64,000 nucleotides of DNA from Amphibacillus marinus (lineage in GTDB: Bacteria; Bacillota; Bacilli; Bacillales; Amphibacillaceae): the NCBI RefSeq assembly GCF_900110345.1, contig NZ_FODJ01000005.1, positions 62,001 through 126,000 on the forward strand. Reading direction: 5' to 3'. The position numbers and the translations under genes were made by a program. Below the pieces are notes generated by a model. It saw nothing but the letters and a program-made list of their open reading frames with translations, made no database searches and had not been told where the DNA came from. Positions 20,338-28,200 of the stretch are shown piece after piece. The stretch's first letter is position 1, and every line of letters begins with the position of its first letter.

Positions 20338-21189
20338 ATGAAACTTACCTTTCAAGAAGTCCTTCAGCGGGCTTCTCTTTTTTTAAAAGAACATAATCGA
20401 GAAGAAAAGGTAGCGGAACTACTATTAATGTACCATGCTGGCTTTACCAAGCTTGATCTAATTATGCATGAACGTGATGTCGTTACTGAATCAATCTACC
20501 AAGCATTCCATGCCGATCTGAACCAGCATGTAAAAACAGGTATTCCAATTCAGCATTTAACAGGAAAGGAATTTTTCTATGGTCGTTCCTACACAGTCAA
20601 CAGCCATGTTCTTATTCCGCGTCCTGAAACAGAGGAGCTTGTGCAAGCGATACTACAAACCGCACCAACTACGCATACACCAATGCATCTGATTGATGTT
20701 GGAACTGGGAGTGGCGTGATTGCGATTACCTTAAAACTTGAGAATCCTAGCCTTGACGTAGCAGCGTGTGATATTTCTCCCGAGGCTTTAACAGTAGCAG
20801 AGCAAAATGCAGTAAACTTAGGTGCTGATGTTCAATTCTTTTCAAGTGATTTTCTTGACCGATGGGTTTATCAACGTGAGCAAGTTGAGATAATTGTAGC
20901 TAACCCACCTTATATTTCATGGGCAGATGAGCCAAGCTTATCTGATACGGTTAAGAATTTTGATCCCCAGCTTGCGCTTTTTGCTAAAGAAAACGGACTA
21001 GCAGCATATATGAAAATTGTGGAGCAAGCGAAGGTCGTTCTAAAACCAGGGGGACTACTTTTTTTTGAAATTGGTTATCAACAAGCTGATGCGGTATCAA
21101 ACCTGATTAAGCAGCATTTTCCTAATAGTAAGATTGAAGTAAAACAAGACCTAAACAAAAAAGATCGCATTATAATTGCAAAATGCTAG
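20338..21189 (+). CDS. prmC: Release factor glutamine methyltransferase
   Basis: PrmC (283 residues) methylates the Gln of the GGQ motif in RF1/RF2 using S-adenosylmethionine. The SAM-binding motif IDVGTGSGVIAITL and the catalytic NPPY (IVANPPYISW) are present, after an N-terminal helical substrate domain. ATG 20338 follows AGGTG by six bases, that SD lying in the prfA end; an in-frame GTG overlaps the prfA stop and is less likely. Downstream ywkF of B. subtilis is missing, so spoIIR follows directly. Confidence 0.94.
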   Translation: MKLTFQEVLQRASLFLKEHNREEKVAELLLMYHAGFTKLDLIMHERDVVTESIYQAFHADLNQHVKTGIPIQHLTGKEFFYGRSYTVNSHVLIPRPETEELVQAILQTAPTTHTPMHLIDVGTGSGVIAITLKLENPSLDVAACDISPEALTVAEQNAVNLGADVQFFSSDFLDRWVYQREQVEIIVANPPYISWADEPSLSDTVKNFDPQLALFAKENGLAAYMKIVEQAKVVLKPGGLLFFEIGYQQADAVSNLIKQHFPNSKIEVKQDLNKKDRIIIAKC

Positions 21190-21217
21190 TTTAAAAGATT
21201 CCTGTCTTGGTGATAAT
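21189..21217 (+). promoter_or_regulatory. Sigma-F promoter of spoIIR
   Basis: GTTTA (21189-21193), 15-base spacer, GGTGATAAT (21209-21217). The -10 fits GGnnAnAAT exactly. SpoIIR is a known forespore sigma-F gene in B. subtilis. The expected start, near 21224, lies inside the 3' half of the hairpin at 21201-21238. Confidence 0.75.
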
Positions 21218-21238
21218 GTGATTATCATATAAGACAGG
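21201..21238 (+). promoter_or_regulatory. Hairpin masking the spoIIR ribosome-binding site in read-through RNA
   Basis: CCTGTCTT (21201-21208) pairs with AAGACAGG (21231-21238), and TGATAAT (21211-21217) with ATTATCA (21221-21227). The SD AGGGAG (21236-21241) starts in the 3' arm. RNA begun at prfA would form the full stem; RNA begun at the sigma-F promoter lacks the 5' arm. Confidence 0.6.
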
Positions 21239-21249
21239 GAGTGATTTCC

Positions 21250-21822
21250 ATGATTAAAGCCATTCCAGCTATTATTATTTTATTCATGACATTTACCAAC
21301 CCATCAACCGAACCGATAACTGTGGATAACTATCAAGTAATTCCTGATGAGGCGATTCGGCTCCGGATTCTTGCTGAAAGTGATGAAGACGATGATCAAG
21401 TAATGAAACGCAAGGTACGTGATCAAGTTAATGCTCAGATTACCGATTGGGTTAAAGAGATTGATAATATTGAGCAAGCAAGAAATTTAATTCAGCAAAA
21501 TATTGATCAAATAGAAGCTGTTGTGGCTAACACGATTAAGCAATTTGATTCTGAGTTAAGCTATCAGGTTGAATACAATAAAAATGTTTCATTTCCGGCA
21601 AAACTCTACGATACTTATGTATATCCTGCTGGTGAATATGAAGCTATCCTGATTACTCTGGGCTCAGGACAGGGCTCGAACTGGTGGTGTGTTTTATTTC
21701 CACCACTCTGCTTTTTAGATTTTTCTGCGGGTGCAACCGTTGAGGATCATAACGATGAGGAATCTGAGAATGAGGAACAACCAGTAAAGGTATCGTTTTT
21801 TTTCTTCGAGTGGTTTAAGTAA
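21250..21822 (+). CDS. spoIIR: Stage II sporulation protein R
   Basis: SpoIIR (190 residues) is the forespore-made, exported signal that triggers SpoIIGA to cleave pro-sigma-E in the mother cell. It has an N-terminal export signal (MIKAIPAIIILFMTFT), the conserved VIPDEAIRLRILAESDEDDD segment and the diagnostic NWWCVLFPPLCFLDFS motif. The start ATG 21250 is eight bases after AGGGAG. The tail is acidic and then ends in an aromatic run (VSFFFFEWFK). It is shorter than many family members but carries the whole core. Its promoter and leader structure fit forespore-only expression. Confidence 0.94.
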   Translation: MIKAIPAIIILFMTFTNPSTEPITVDNYQVIPDEAIRLRILAESDEDDDQVMKRKVRDQVNAQITDWVKEIDNIEQARNLIQQNIDQIEAVVANTIKQFDSELSYQVEYNKNVSFPAKLYDTYVYPAGEYEAILITLGSGQGSNWWCVLFPPLCFLDFSAGATVEDHNDEESENEEQPVKVSFFFFEWFK

Positions 21823-21883
21823 TCTAGCATATTCTATACTAACCTTTCATAGATTGAGATATAGAGTGAAAGGGGCGATGGAA

Positions 21884-22252
21884 ATGGAATTAGTCCATGT
21901 TAGTCTAATAGAGCGAAGTGAAGAGGATCAACAATTAGTAAATCTAATTGAGCAGCTTAATGATTGTGAGCATGCTTTTGTGATTAGAGATTCAGGTAAA
22001 ATAGTTGGATTCTTTAATCTTCAGCCGATTGTAAAAGAGATCTACCAACTTGAGAAAATGACACTATTAATAACCAAACAACCGGAAAAAGTAATTGAGA
22101 TTTTTTATCATGCCCTTGAGAAAGCTGAATGTCTAGGTGCAAAGCATGTTCAGGTCTATTCGGATCATCAACATGTTCGTGAGCTACTAGATTGGATTGG
22201 TTTTACAAAGGATAGCACGCAATTAAATACGTGGATTTATCAATGTGGATAA
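21884..22252 (+). CDS. GNAT-like N-acetyltransferase
   Basis: This 122-residue protein looks like a compact GNAT fold: a central FVIRDSGKIVGFFNLQPI beta hairpin and a late AEKAECLGAKHVQVYSD segment ending in DWIGFTKD. It lies where ywlB (a GNAT protein) lies in B. subtilis, but it is shorter and the acetyl-CoA pyrophosphate loop (Q/RxxGxG/A) is not clear, so it may be degenerate. ATG 21884 is eight bases after AAAGGGG; earlier starts are too close or lack an SD. The substrate is unknown. Confidence 0.6.
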   Translation: MELVHVSLIERSEEDQQLVNLIEQLNDCEHAFVIRDSGKIVGFFNLQPIVKEIYQLEKMTLLITKQPEKVIEIFYHALEKAECLGAKHVQVYSDHQHVRELLDWIGFTKDSTQLNTWIYQCG

Positions 22253-22329
22253 ACTTAAAATTTATCCACATTTTTATTTTGAATGTGGACAATATCTGGT
22301 TTAAGTTGAATGAGCTTCCAAAAAGAGAC

Positions 22330-22357
22330 TTGTCAATTTAATAAAACATGCTAAAAT
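22330..22357 (+). promoter_or_regulatory. Sigma-A promoter of ywlC
   Basis: TTGTCA (22330-22335), 16-base spacer, TAAAAT (22352-22357). A small hairpin (TCCACATT/AATGTGGA, 22265-22289) lies upstream, after the GNAT gene. Confidence 0.6.
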
Positions 22358-22480
22358 AGTTGAGTAGTTAAAGTGGAATATCTAAATTATGAAGATATTG
22401 AAACTGTGGGTAATATGTGAACAGATTGTTAATAACCCGTGCATAAAAGCATTCCCACTTAGAAGGGGGTACATTTACCC

Positions 22481-23497
22481 GTGACGCAAAAAACAAATTT
22501 TTATATATGGAATGATGATAGTGTTGCTTCATGTGCAGAATTACTGAAAGCTGGAGAAGTTGTCGCTTTTCCAACCGAGACAGTGTATGGCTTAGGTGCG
22601 GATGCCTCAAATCCTAATGCAGTTACTAAAATTTTTACTGCAAAGGGTCGTCCAGCAGATAACCCGCTAATTGTTCACGTTTCTTCTCTAGCACAGATGG
22701 AGGAGTATGTGACTGATATTCCAGCACAAGCAAGGAAGATTATCAATACCTTTATGCCAGGTCCCATTACGGTCATTCTGCCAAGTAATGGCGTTATCGC
22801 AGATAATGTCACTGCTGGACTTGCAACGGTAGGTATTCGCATTCCAGATCACCCTGTGGCTCAAGCACTGATTGAAGCAACCAATCGACCAATTGCAGCT
22901 CCTAGTGCAAATTTATCGGGAAAGCCCAGTCCGACAAGTGCAATACACGTATACCAAGACTTGCATGGGAAGATTAGTGCTATTTTAGATGGAGGCTCAA
23001 CAGGAATCGGTGTGGAGTCAACTGTAGTCGATTGCACTGGAGGGGTGCCAACCATTTTAAGACCAGGTGGTATTACGCGTGAACAATTAGAGATAGCGTT
23101 AGGCATTGATATTCATGTCGCAAAACCTGATGTAGCAGAGTTACCAAGTGCACCGGGGATGAAATATAAGCATTATGAACCAGATGTACCTTTAGTTTTG
23201 ATAAATGGTGATGAGCATTTTTTTCAGGAAAAAATTAATACGTATCGTAGCGAAGGACGAAAAGTCGGGATATTAATTAGTGAGCAACTTGCAAATGCGT
23301 TAGCGGCAGACCTTGTGCAGGTATGTGGTTCTAGAGACGAACTTGCAACGGTTGCAGCCCACCTGTATCAAGCATTAAGAAACTTTAAAACAGAGGATGT
23401 TGATATTATCCTTGCAGAGGTCTATCCAGAGACCGGAGTCGGTGAGGCAATTATGAACCGTTTAAGGAAAGCAGCGAGTTTTATTGAAATACAGTAA
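22481..23497 (+). CDS. ywlC: L-threonylcarbamoyladenylate synthase
   Basis: YwlC/Sua5 (338 residues) makes threonylcarbamoyl-AMP from threonine, bicarbonate and ATP for the t6A modification of ANN-decoding tRNAs. The YrdC/TsaC domain spans residues 15-210, with FPTETVYGLGADA, KGRPADNPLIVHVS, GPITVILPS and APSANLSGKPSPT. The linker and C-terminal Sua5 domain (about 235-335) make it the longer Sua5 type. It starts at GTG 22481 after AGAAGGGGGT. Confidence 0.94.
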   Translation: MTQKTNFYIWNDDSVASCAELLKAGEVVAFPTETVYGLGADASNPNAVTKIFTAKGRPADNPLIVHVSSLAQMEEYVTDIPAQARKIINTFMPGPITVILPSNGVIADNVTAGLATVGIRIPDHPVAQALIEATNRPIAAPSANLSGKPSPTSAIHVYQDLHGKISAILDGGSTGIGVESTVVDCTGGVPTILRPGGITREQLEIALGIDIHVAKPDVAELPSAPGMKYKHYEPDVPLVLINGDEHFFQEKINTYRSEGRKVGILISEQLANALAADLVQVCGSRDELATVAAHLYQALRNFKTEDVDIILAEVYPETGVGEAIMNRLRKAASFIEIQ

Positions 23498-23514
23498 CAA
23501 ATAATTTGTGATTA

Positions 23515-23550
23515 AGCTCCCCTGCTTATGCTGATGGGGAGATTTTTTTA
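23515..23550 (+). terminator. ywlC terminator
   Basis: CTCCCC (23517-23522) pairs with GGGGAG (23536-23541), followed by ATTTTTTT. Confidence 0.75.
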
Positions 23551-23735
23551 TCTACCAGTGTTAGAACTAAATGATTAGTCGCTCCAAATGTTTTTATTTC
23601 TTGATCGAGCTGTTAAGTACAGCCACCAGTTACGCTCTGTTTTTCGCCATTCAATTCCCATACTTCCTGTTATTGGTCTAGTAAACAATTATAAAGCATA
23701 GAATGAATTAGCCTGTCCTGTTAAGGAGGAAATCG

Positions 23736-24287
23736 ATGCTACATTCTATGCTCGCTCAATTATTCATTGCTTTTGCGCTAGGTCTAGATGCTTTTTCAGT
23801 CTGTTTAGGAATTGGCTTACAGCCAATTCGGTTGAAAAAAATTGCGGCAATTGGCTTGTGGATTGGTGGTTTTCATATTATCATGCCATTGCTGGGCTTG
23901 CTAATTGGCTCGTTTTTATTTGACTGGATTTCTGATTTTACTGAATTGATAAGTGGATTATTGCTAGTCGGACTGGGCATGCATATTATCTTTAATACAT
24001 TTGCTGAAAATTATCACCAAGCAGCTCAGAAAAAACAAAGCTTCCATACATCGGCAATGTTGGTTTTGGCGTTTTCAGTAAGTTTAGATAGTCTACCAGT
24101 TGGCATTAGCCTTGGTGTCTCTGGATTTGCAACGACCTTAACGCTGCTCATATTTGGCATAGTTACAACTATTTTGACTTGGATTAGTTTACTAATTGCC
24201 AAGAAAATTCAACATAACTTTGATCGATCCTTTGATTGGATTGGGGGACTAACCCTCTGTATTATCGGACTTACTGTTATATTCTAA
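23736..24287 (+). CDS. mntP: Manganese efflux pump MntP
   Basis: This 183-residue membrane protein has six predicted helices and the two signature acidic repeats of MntP: ALGLDAFSVCLGIG in the first helix and FSVSLDSLPVGISLG in the fourth. These form the Mn2+ path that prevents manganese overload. It corresponds to B. subtilis YwlD, between ywlC and ywlE. A strong SD (TTAAGGAGGAAA) precedes ATG 23736. I looked for a yybP-ykoY manganese riboswitch in the 238-bp gap upstream and saw none. Confidence 0.92.
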   Translation: MLHSMLAQLFIAFALGLDAFSVCLGIGLQPIRLKKIAAIGLWIGGFHIIMPLLGLLIGSFLFDWISDFTELISGLLLVGLGMHIIFNTFAENYHQAAQKKQSFHTSAMLVLAFSVSLDSLPVGISLGVSGFATTLTLLIFGIVTTILTWISLLIAKKIQHNFDRSFDWIGGLTLCIIGLTVIF

Positions 24288-24346
24288 TTGTTAATCCACA
24301 ATTCATCCACAAAAAGCGCCATTGGCTTGGTCGATTCTTGCAAGTT

Positions 24347-24374
24347 ATGTTATCATTTAGCTAAGTGATAACAT
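24347..24374. promoter_or_regulatory. 28-bp near-perfect palindrome before ywlE
   Basis: ATGTTATCA (24347-24355) and TGATAACAT (24366-24374) flank TTAGCTAA (24357-24364); only the pair 24356/24365 is mismatched. It ends two bases before the SD of ywlE. It could be a repressor operator or an RNA hairpin covering the SD region. A TTGCAA lies at 24339-24344. Confidence 0.6.
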
Positions 24375-24387
24375 GAGGAGAGAGAAG

Positions 24388-24978
24388 ATGAACATCTTAT
24401 TTGTATGTACGGGCAATACGTGCCGTAGTCCAATGGCAGAAGCTTTACTTCGAAACAAAAGTGACCATCAAGTTAAATCGGCAGGGATATCAGCGACTAA
24501 AGCCTCTCCTGCAAGTGATGGTGCTATTCATGCCCTCAAGCAAGCTAATTTACCAAGTGATCATCAATCACAGGCTATTAATCATGAATTAATTAATTGG
24601 GCAGACCTCGTTTTAACAATGACGACACAGCATAAACAAATCCTAGCTACCCACTATTCCAATGCCTATGAAAAGATTTTTACACTAAAAGAGTATACGT
24701 GTGAGAAGGTTGATGAAAAGTGGCGTCAGCTTAAGCAAGCGTATTTGAATCTTGAAGAAAAAAAAATGGTCGTGATCGAAGAGCACGGTCTTAAACAAAC
24801 AGAGCAACAACGTCGCGCCTATTTCCGAGCGGAGCAGGACGAAATTGAGCGGTTAGAAAAAAGTATGCCTAATTTTGATATTTCTGATCCATATGGCATG
24901 CCGCAGACGGTTTACCAGCAAACCTTTGCCGAACTGGAGCAGGCCATTGAACTGTTAATAAAAAAGTTAGAAAATTAA
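24388..24978 (+). CDS. ywlE: Protein-arginine phosphatase YwlE with insertion
   Basis: This low-molecular-weight phosphatase is YwlE, which removes phosphoarginine placed on proteins by McsB. The P-loop CTGNTCRSP (Cys7, Thr11, Cys12, Arg13) has the Thr11 that gives arginine specificity. The general-acid Asp is in SDPYGMPQTVY at residue 167, against about 118 in B. subtilis. The extra ~49 residues lie between FTLKEY and DPYG, are highly charged and look helical or coiled-coil. The start ATG 24388 follows GAGGAG by seven bases. rpiB and ywlG follow, as in B. subtilis. Confidence 0.88.
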   Translation: MNILFVCTGNTCRSPMAEALLRNKSDHQVKSAGISATKASPASDGAIHALKQANLPSDHQSQAINHELINWADLVLTMTTQHKQILATHYSNAYEKIFTLKEYTCEKVDEKWRQLKQAYLNLEEKKMVVIEEHGLKQTEQQRRAYFRAEQDEIERLEKSMPNFDISDPYGMPQTVYQQTFAELEQAIELLIKKLEN

Positions 24979-25060
24979 CAAAATAAACAGAAAGCAACTA
25001 TTCTTTCATGTGAAAAATGCGTACAATAGAGTTATCAATAAGAGTTGAGGAGTGTGTGTG

Positions 25061-25501
25061 ATGAAAGTTGTAATGGCATCAGACCATGGTGGTTATCAAT
25101 TAGCAAATGAAATAGAAGCCTTTCTTCAAGATTTAGGTGCAACAGTGACGCATTTAGGTAGTAAAGGAGCCGATTCAGTTGATTACTCAGACTACGGTAT
25201 CCCTGCTGCTGAGAAAGTGGCAAACGGTGAGTTTGATCGTGGTATTGTCATTTGTGGGACAGGTATTGGGATGTCCATTGCGGCTAATAAAGTAAAAGGT
25301 ATTCGCTGTGCGCTTGTCCATGATGTCTATACCGCCCGTGTAACCAGAGAGCATAACAATTCAAATATGCTCGCAATGGGTGCGCGGGTAATTGGCGTTG
25401 ATTTAGCGAAGGAAATTGTGAAGACATGGATTAAATCTGACTTTGAAGGTGGTCGTCATCAAAGACGGATTGAAAAAGTAGCCAACTATGAATCCCAATG
25501 A
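25061..25501 (+). CDS. rpiB: Ribose-5-phosphate isomerase B
   Basis: RpiB (146 residues) interconverts ribose-5-phosphate and ribulose-5-phosphate. The N-terminal MKVVMASDHGGYQLANEI, catalytic Cys in GIVICGTGIGMSIAANK, and HDVYTARVTREHNNSNML are diagnostic. ATG 25061 lies eight bases after GAGGAG. The end overlaps ywlG by 14 bases, so the two are translationally coupled. This is YwlF of B. subtilis. Confidence 0.95.
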   Translation: MKVVMASDHGGYQLANEIEAFLQDLGATVTHLGSKGADSVDYSDYGIPAAEKVANGEFDRGIVICGTGIGMSIAANKVKGIRCALVHDVYTARVTREHNNSNMLAMGARVIGVDLAKEIVKTWIKSDFEGGRHQRRIEKVANYESQ

Positions 25502-26033
25502 TAAATTAACTGACCAGTTAGATATTCTCATAAATGAATGGTCAGAGAGTGACCTACTGAAGGAAGGTATGAGCTTTATTGTTGGTTGCTCAACTAGTGA
25601 AATAATTGGTGAGCGCATTGGTACGATGGGTAACGTGGACATAGCTTCGTTAATTTTTTCTGCCTTAATGAATTTGAAGGAGATGACAGGTATTTCCATA
25701 GTTTTTCAATGCTGTGAGCATTTAAATCGGGCCCTAGTAATGGAACGTAAGCTTGCAGCACAACAGGGTTACGATCCTGTTCATGTGGTACCGGCGAAAA
25801 ATGCTGGTGGATCAATGGCTAGCTATGCTTATCAGCATCTCTCTGATCCTGTTGTCGTCGAGCACATGCGTGCAGACGCAGGTATTGATATTGGTGATAC
25901 GATGATTGGCATGCACATCAAGCATGTTGCCGTGCCGTTAAGGTTGAAGCAAAACAAGTTAGGACAGGCTCGGGTTAATGCAGCCTATCATCGGCCGAAG
26001 TTAATCGGTGGGGAACGAGCACTGTATAAGTAA
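25488..26033 (+). CDS. ywlG: UPF0340 family protein YwlG
   Basis: This 181-residue conserved Firmicutes protein (UPF0340/TIGR01440) has a globular alpha/beta sequence with FIVGCSTSEIIGERIG, CCEHLNRALVMER and DTMIGMHIKHVAVP. The biochemical function is unknown. It overlaps the end of rpiB, which positions its SD within that gene, and is followed by glyA, as in B. subtilis. Confidence 0.9.
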   Translation: MNPNDKLTDQLDILINEWSESDLLKEGMSFIVGCSTSEIIGERIGTMGNVDIASLIFSALMNLKEMTGISIVFQCCEHLNRALVMERKLAAQQGYDPVHVVPAKNAGGSMASYAYQHLSDPVVVEHMRADAGIDIGDTMIGMHIKHVAVPLRLKQNKLGQARVNAAYHRPKLIGGERALYK

Positions 26034-26111
26034 CAAAGACAAATCTGGGCGTGGCGGCTCAGTATTTTTCTTATAAAAAAAATGAACAACAAATTAAGGG
26101 GGATGATTTGG

Positions 26112-27347
26112 ATGGAACATGTAAAGGCAAATGACTTGGAGCTGTATCAGGCAATTGAGCTAGAGCGTGGTCGTCAAAATGACAAAATAGAATTAATTGC
26201 TTCAGAAAACTTTGTCACCAAAACGATTATGGAAGCTCAGGGCTCAGTTTTAACAAATAAATATGCAGAAGGTTACCCGGAGAAGCGTTATTATGGAGGC
26301 TGTGAATTTGTCGATATTACTGAAAATTTAGCACGTGATCGCGCCAAACAACTATTTGGTGCTGAACATGCCAATGTTCAACCACATTCAGGTGCGCAAG
26401 CAAATATGGCTGTTTATCACGCTTTTTTAGAGCCAGGCGATACAGTGCTTGGCATGAATCTATCACATGGTGGTCATTTAACCCATGGTAGCCCAGTCAA
26501 TTTTAGTGGTAAGCTCTATAACTTTGAGGAGTATGGTGTCGATCAAGAAACAGAGATACTTGATTATGAAGTTGTTCGTCAAAAAGCATTACAGGTCAAA
26601 CCTAAATTAATTGTTGCTGGTGCTAGTGCCTATCCGAGAACCATCGACTTTAAGAAGTTCCGTGAAATAGCCGATGAGGTTGATGCTTATTTAATGGTTG
26701 ATATGGCACATATTGCCGGCTTAGTTGCTACTGGCGAGCATCCAGATCCAATCCCTTATGCTGATTTCGTCACAACAACTACGCACAAGACTTTACGTGG
26801 TCCTCGGGGCGGTATGATTCTTACCAAAGAGAAATACGCTAAGCAAATTGATAAAGCTGTTTTTCCAGGCATCCAAGGCGGTCCACTCATGCATGTCATT
26901 GCAGCAAAAGCCGCCGCATTTAAAGAAGCGCTTGAACCGAGCTTTACGGAATATGCCAAGCAAATTGTCAAGAATGCCAAGAGCTTTGCCACCGCACTTG
27001 AAGCAGAGGGGATTCGGTTAATTTCAGGTGGCACAGATAACCATTTATTGTTACTCGATGTTCGTAGCTTGAATCTAACTGGTAAAGATGCTGAGAAGGC
27101 ATTAGATGATATTGGGATTACAACGAACAAAAATACGATCCCATATGATCCAGAAAGCCCATTCGTTACAAGTGGTGTGCGTGTTGGAACTGCCGCTGTT
27201 ACGACACGAGGATTTAAGGAACAAGAATTAACAGAAGTCGGAAAAATTATTGCCTTTACCTTAAGAAACCATCAGGATGAGGTAAAGCTTGAGGAAGCTA
27301 AGCAGCGGGTCAAAGCATTAACAGACCGCTTTCCACTTTATAAATAA
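26112..27347 (+). CDS. glyA: Serine hydroxymethyltransferase
   Basis: GlyA (411 residues) converts serine and tetrahydrofolate to glycine and 5,10-methylene-THF. The PLP lysine is in [24 protein letters not shown] and [15 protein letters not shown] are also typical. ATG 26112 ([15 protein letters not shown]) follows AAGGGGG by nine bases; upstream in-frame ATGs overlap the SD or have none. No purine or folate riboswitch is visible. Confidence 0.96.
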   Translation: MEHVKANDLELYQAIELERGRQNDKIELIASENFVTKTIMEAQGSVLTNKYAEGYPEKRYYGGCEFVDITENLARDRAKQLFGAEHANVQPHSGAQANMAVYHAFLEPGDTVLGMNLSHGGHLTHGSPVNFSGKLYNFEEYGVDQETEILDYEVVRQKALQVKPKLIVAGASAYPRTIDFKKFREIADEVDAYLMVDMAHIAGLVATGEHPDPIPYADFVTTTTHKTLRGPRGGMILTKEKYAKQIDKAVFPGIQGGPLMHVIAAKAAAFKEALEPSFTEYAKQIVKNAKSFATALEAEGIRLISGGTDNHLLLLDVRSLNLTGKDAEKALDDIGITTNKNTIPYDPESPFVTSGVRVGTAAVTTRGFKEQELTEVGKIIAFTLRNHQDEVKLEEAKQRVKALTDRFPLYK

Positions 27348-27354
27348 TTGTCAA

Positions 27355-27391
27355 GGAAGAACCGTAGCAAATCACGCTAGGGTTTTTCTTT
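27355..27391 (+). terminator. glyA terminator
   Basis: AAGAACCGTAGC pairs with GCTAGGGTTTTTCTT across a seven-base loop, with T-rich sequence following. Confidence 0.75.
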
Positions 27392-27445
27392 GTGACCCCT
27401 GCTGTCGCTTTTCAGCAAAAAACTACAAAAATTATCAGACAGTAC

Positions 27446-27474
27446 TTGAAAGCAAGCGCAAAGTTCAGTACACT
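27446..27474 (+). promoter_or_regulatory. Candidate sigma-A promoter of upp
   Basis: TTGAAA (27446-27451), 17-base spacer, TACACT (27469-27474), 37 bases before upp. Confidence 0.55.
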
Positions 27475-27511
27475 TTTAGAGATATATAATCTTAGTGAGG
27501 AGCGATCATAG

Positions 27512-28141
27512 ATGGGTAATGTATTTGTATTGGATCATCCACTAATACAACACAAATTAACACATATTAGAAAAACAGAAACAGGTACAAAGGAGTTTCG
27601 TGAGCTGGTAGATGAAGTAGCTGGATTAATGGCCTACGAAATTACGCGTGACCTCCCGGTAATGGAGGTAGAGATCGAAACCCCGGTTGCGAAAACGAAA
27701 TCGAACGTTCTTTCGGGAAGAAAAGTAGGAATCATCCCAATTCTAAGAGCAGGATTAGGTATGGTTGATGGCGTGCTCCGCCATATTCCCACAGCAAAGG
27801 TAGGTCACGTTGGTCTTTATCGCGACCCAGAGACGTTAAAGCCTGTTGAATATTATATAAAAATGCCTAACGACATTGAAGAGCGTGAATTAATTGTTGT
27901 TGATCCAATGCTTGCCACGGGTGGCTCCGCCGAAGATGCAATTACTTCGCTGAAAAAGCGTGGTGCAAAAAACATTAAACTTATGTGCTTAATTGCTGCA
28001 CCAGAAGGTGTGGAGCAAATTAAACAAGCACATCCTGACGTTGACATTTATCTTGCCGCAATTGACGAGAAGCTAAATGAAAAAGGGTATATTGTTCCTG
28101 GTTTGGGTGATGCTGGTGATCGCCTGTACGGTACAAAATAG
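27512..28141 (+). CDS. upp: Uracil phosphoribosyltransferase
   Basis: Upp (209 residues) salvages uracil to UMP with PRPP. The PRPP loop is [16 protein letters not shown], and the C-terminal uracil-binding region [21 protein letters not shown] is present. It is the first gene after glyA and lies upstream of mnaA and the ATP synthase operon, as in B. subtilis. The SD is GTGAGGAGCGA at about 27494-27504. Confidence 0.96.
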   Translation: MGNVFVLDHPLIQHKLTHIRKTETGTKEFRELVDEVAGLMAYEITRDLPVMEVEIETPVAKTKSNVLSGRKVGIIPILRAGLGMVDGVLRHIPTAKVGHVGLYRDPETLKPVEYYIKMPNDIEERELIVVDPMLATGGSAEDAITSLKKRGAKNIKLMCLIAAPEGVEQIKQAHPDVDIYLAAIDEKLNEKGYIVPGLGDAGDRLYGTK

Positions 28142-28148
28142 CATAGAT

Positions 28149-28179
28149 AAAGGCGCTTACTAATGGGTAGGCGCTTTTT
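28149..28179 (+). terminator. upp terminator
   Basis: AAAGGCGCTTAC pairs with GTAGGCGCTTTT (two G-U pairs), followed by TTC. Confidence 0.8.
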
Positions 28180-28200
28180 CTAAAGGGAAGGTGATAAAAC

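Noticed and set aside
23551-23735. yybP-ykoY manganese riboswitch before mntP
   Set aside because: The conserved loops and long helices of the class are not recognisable in this stretch.
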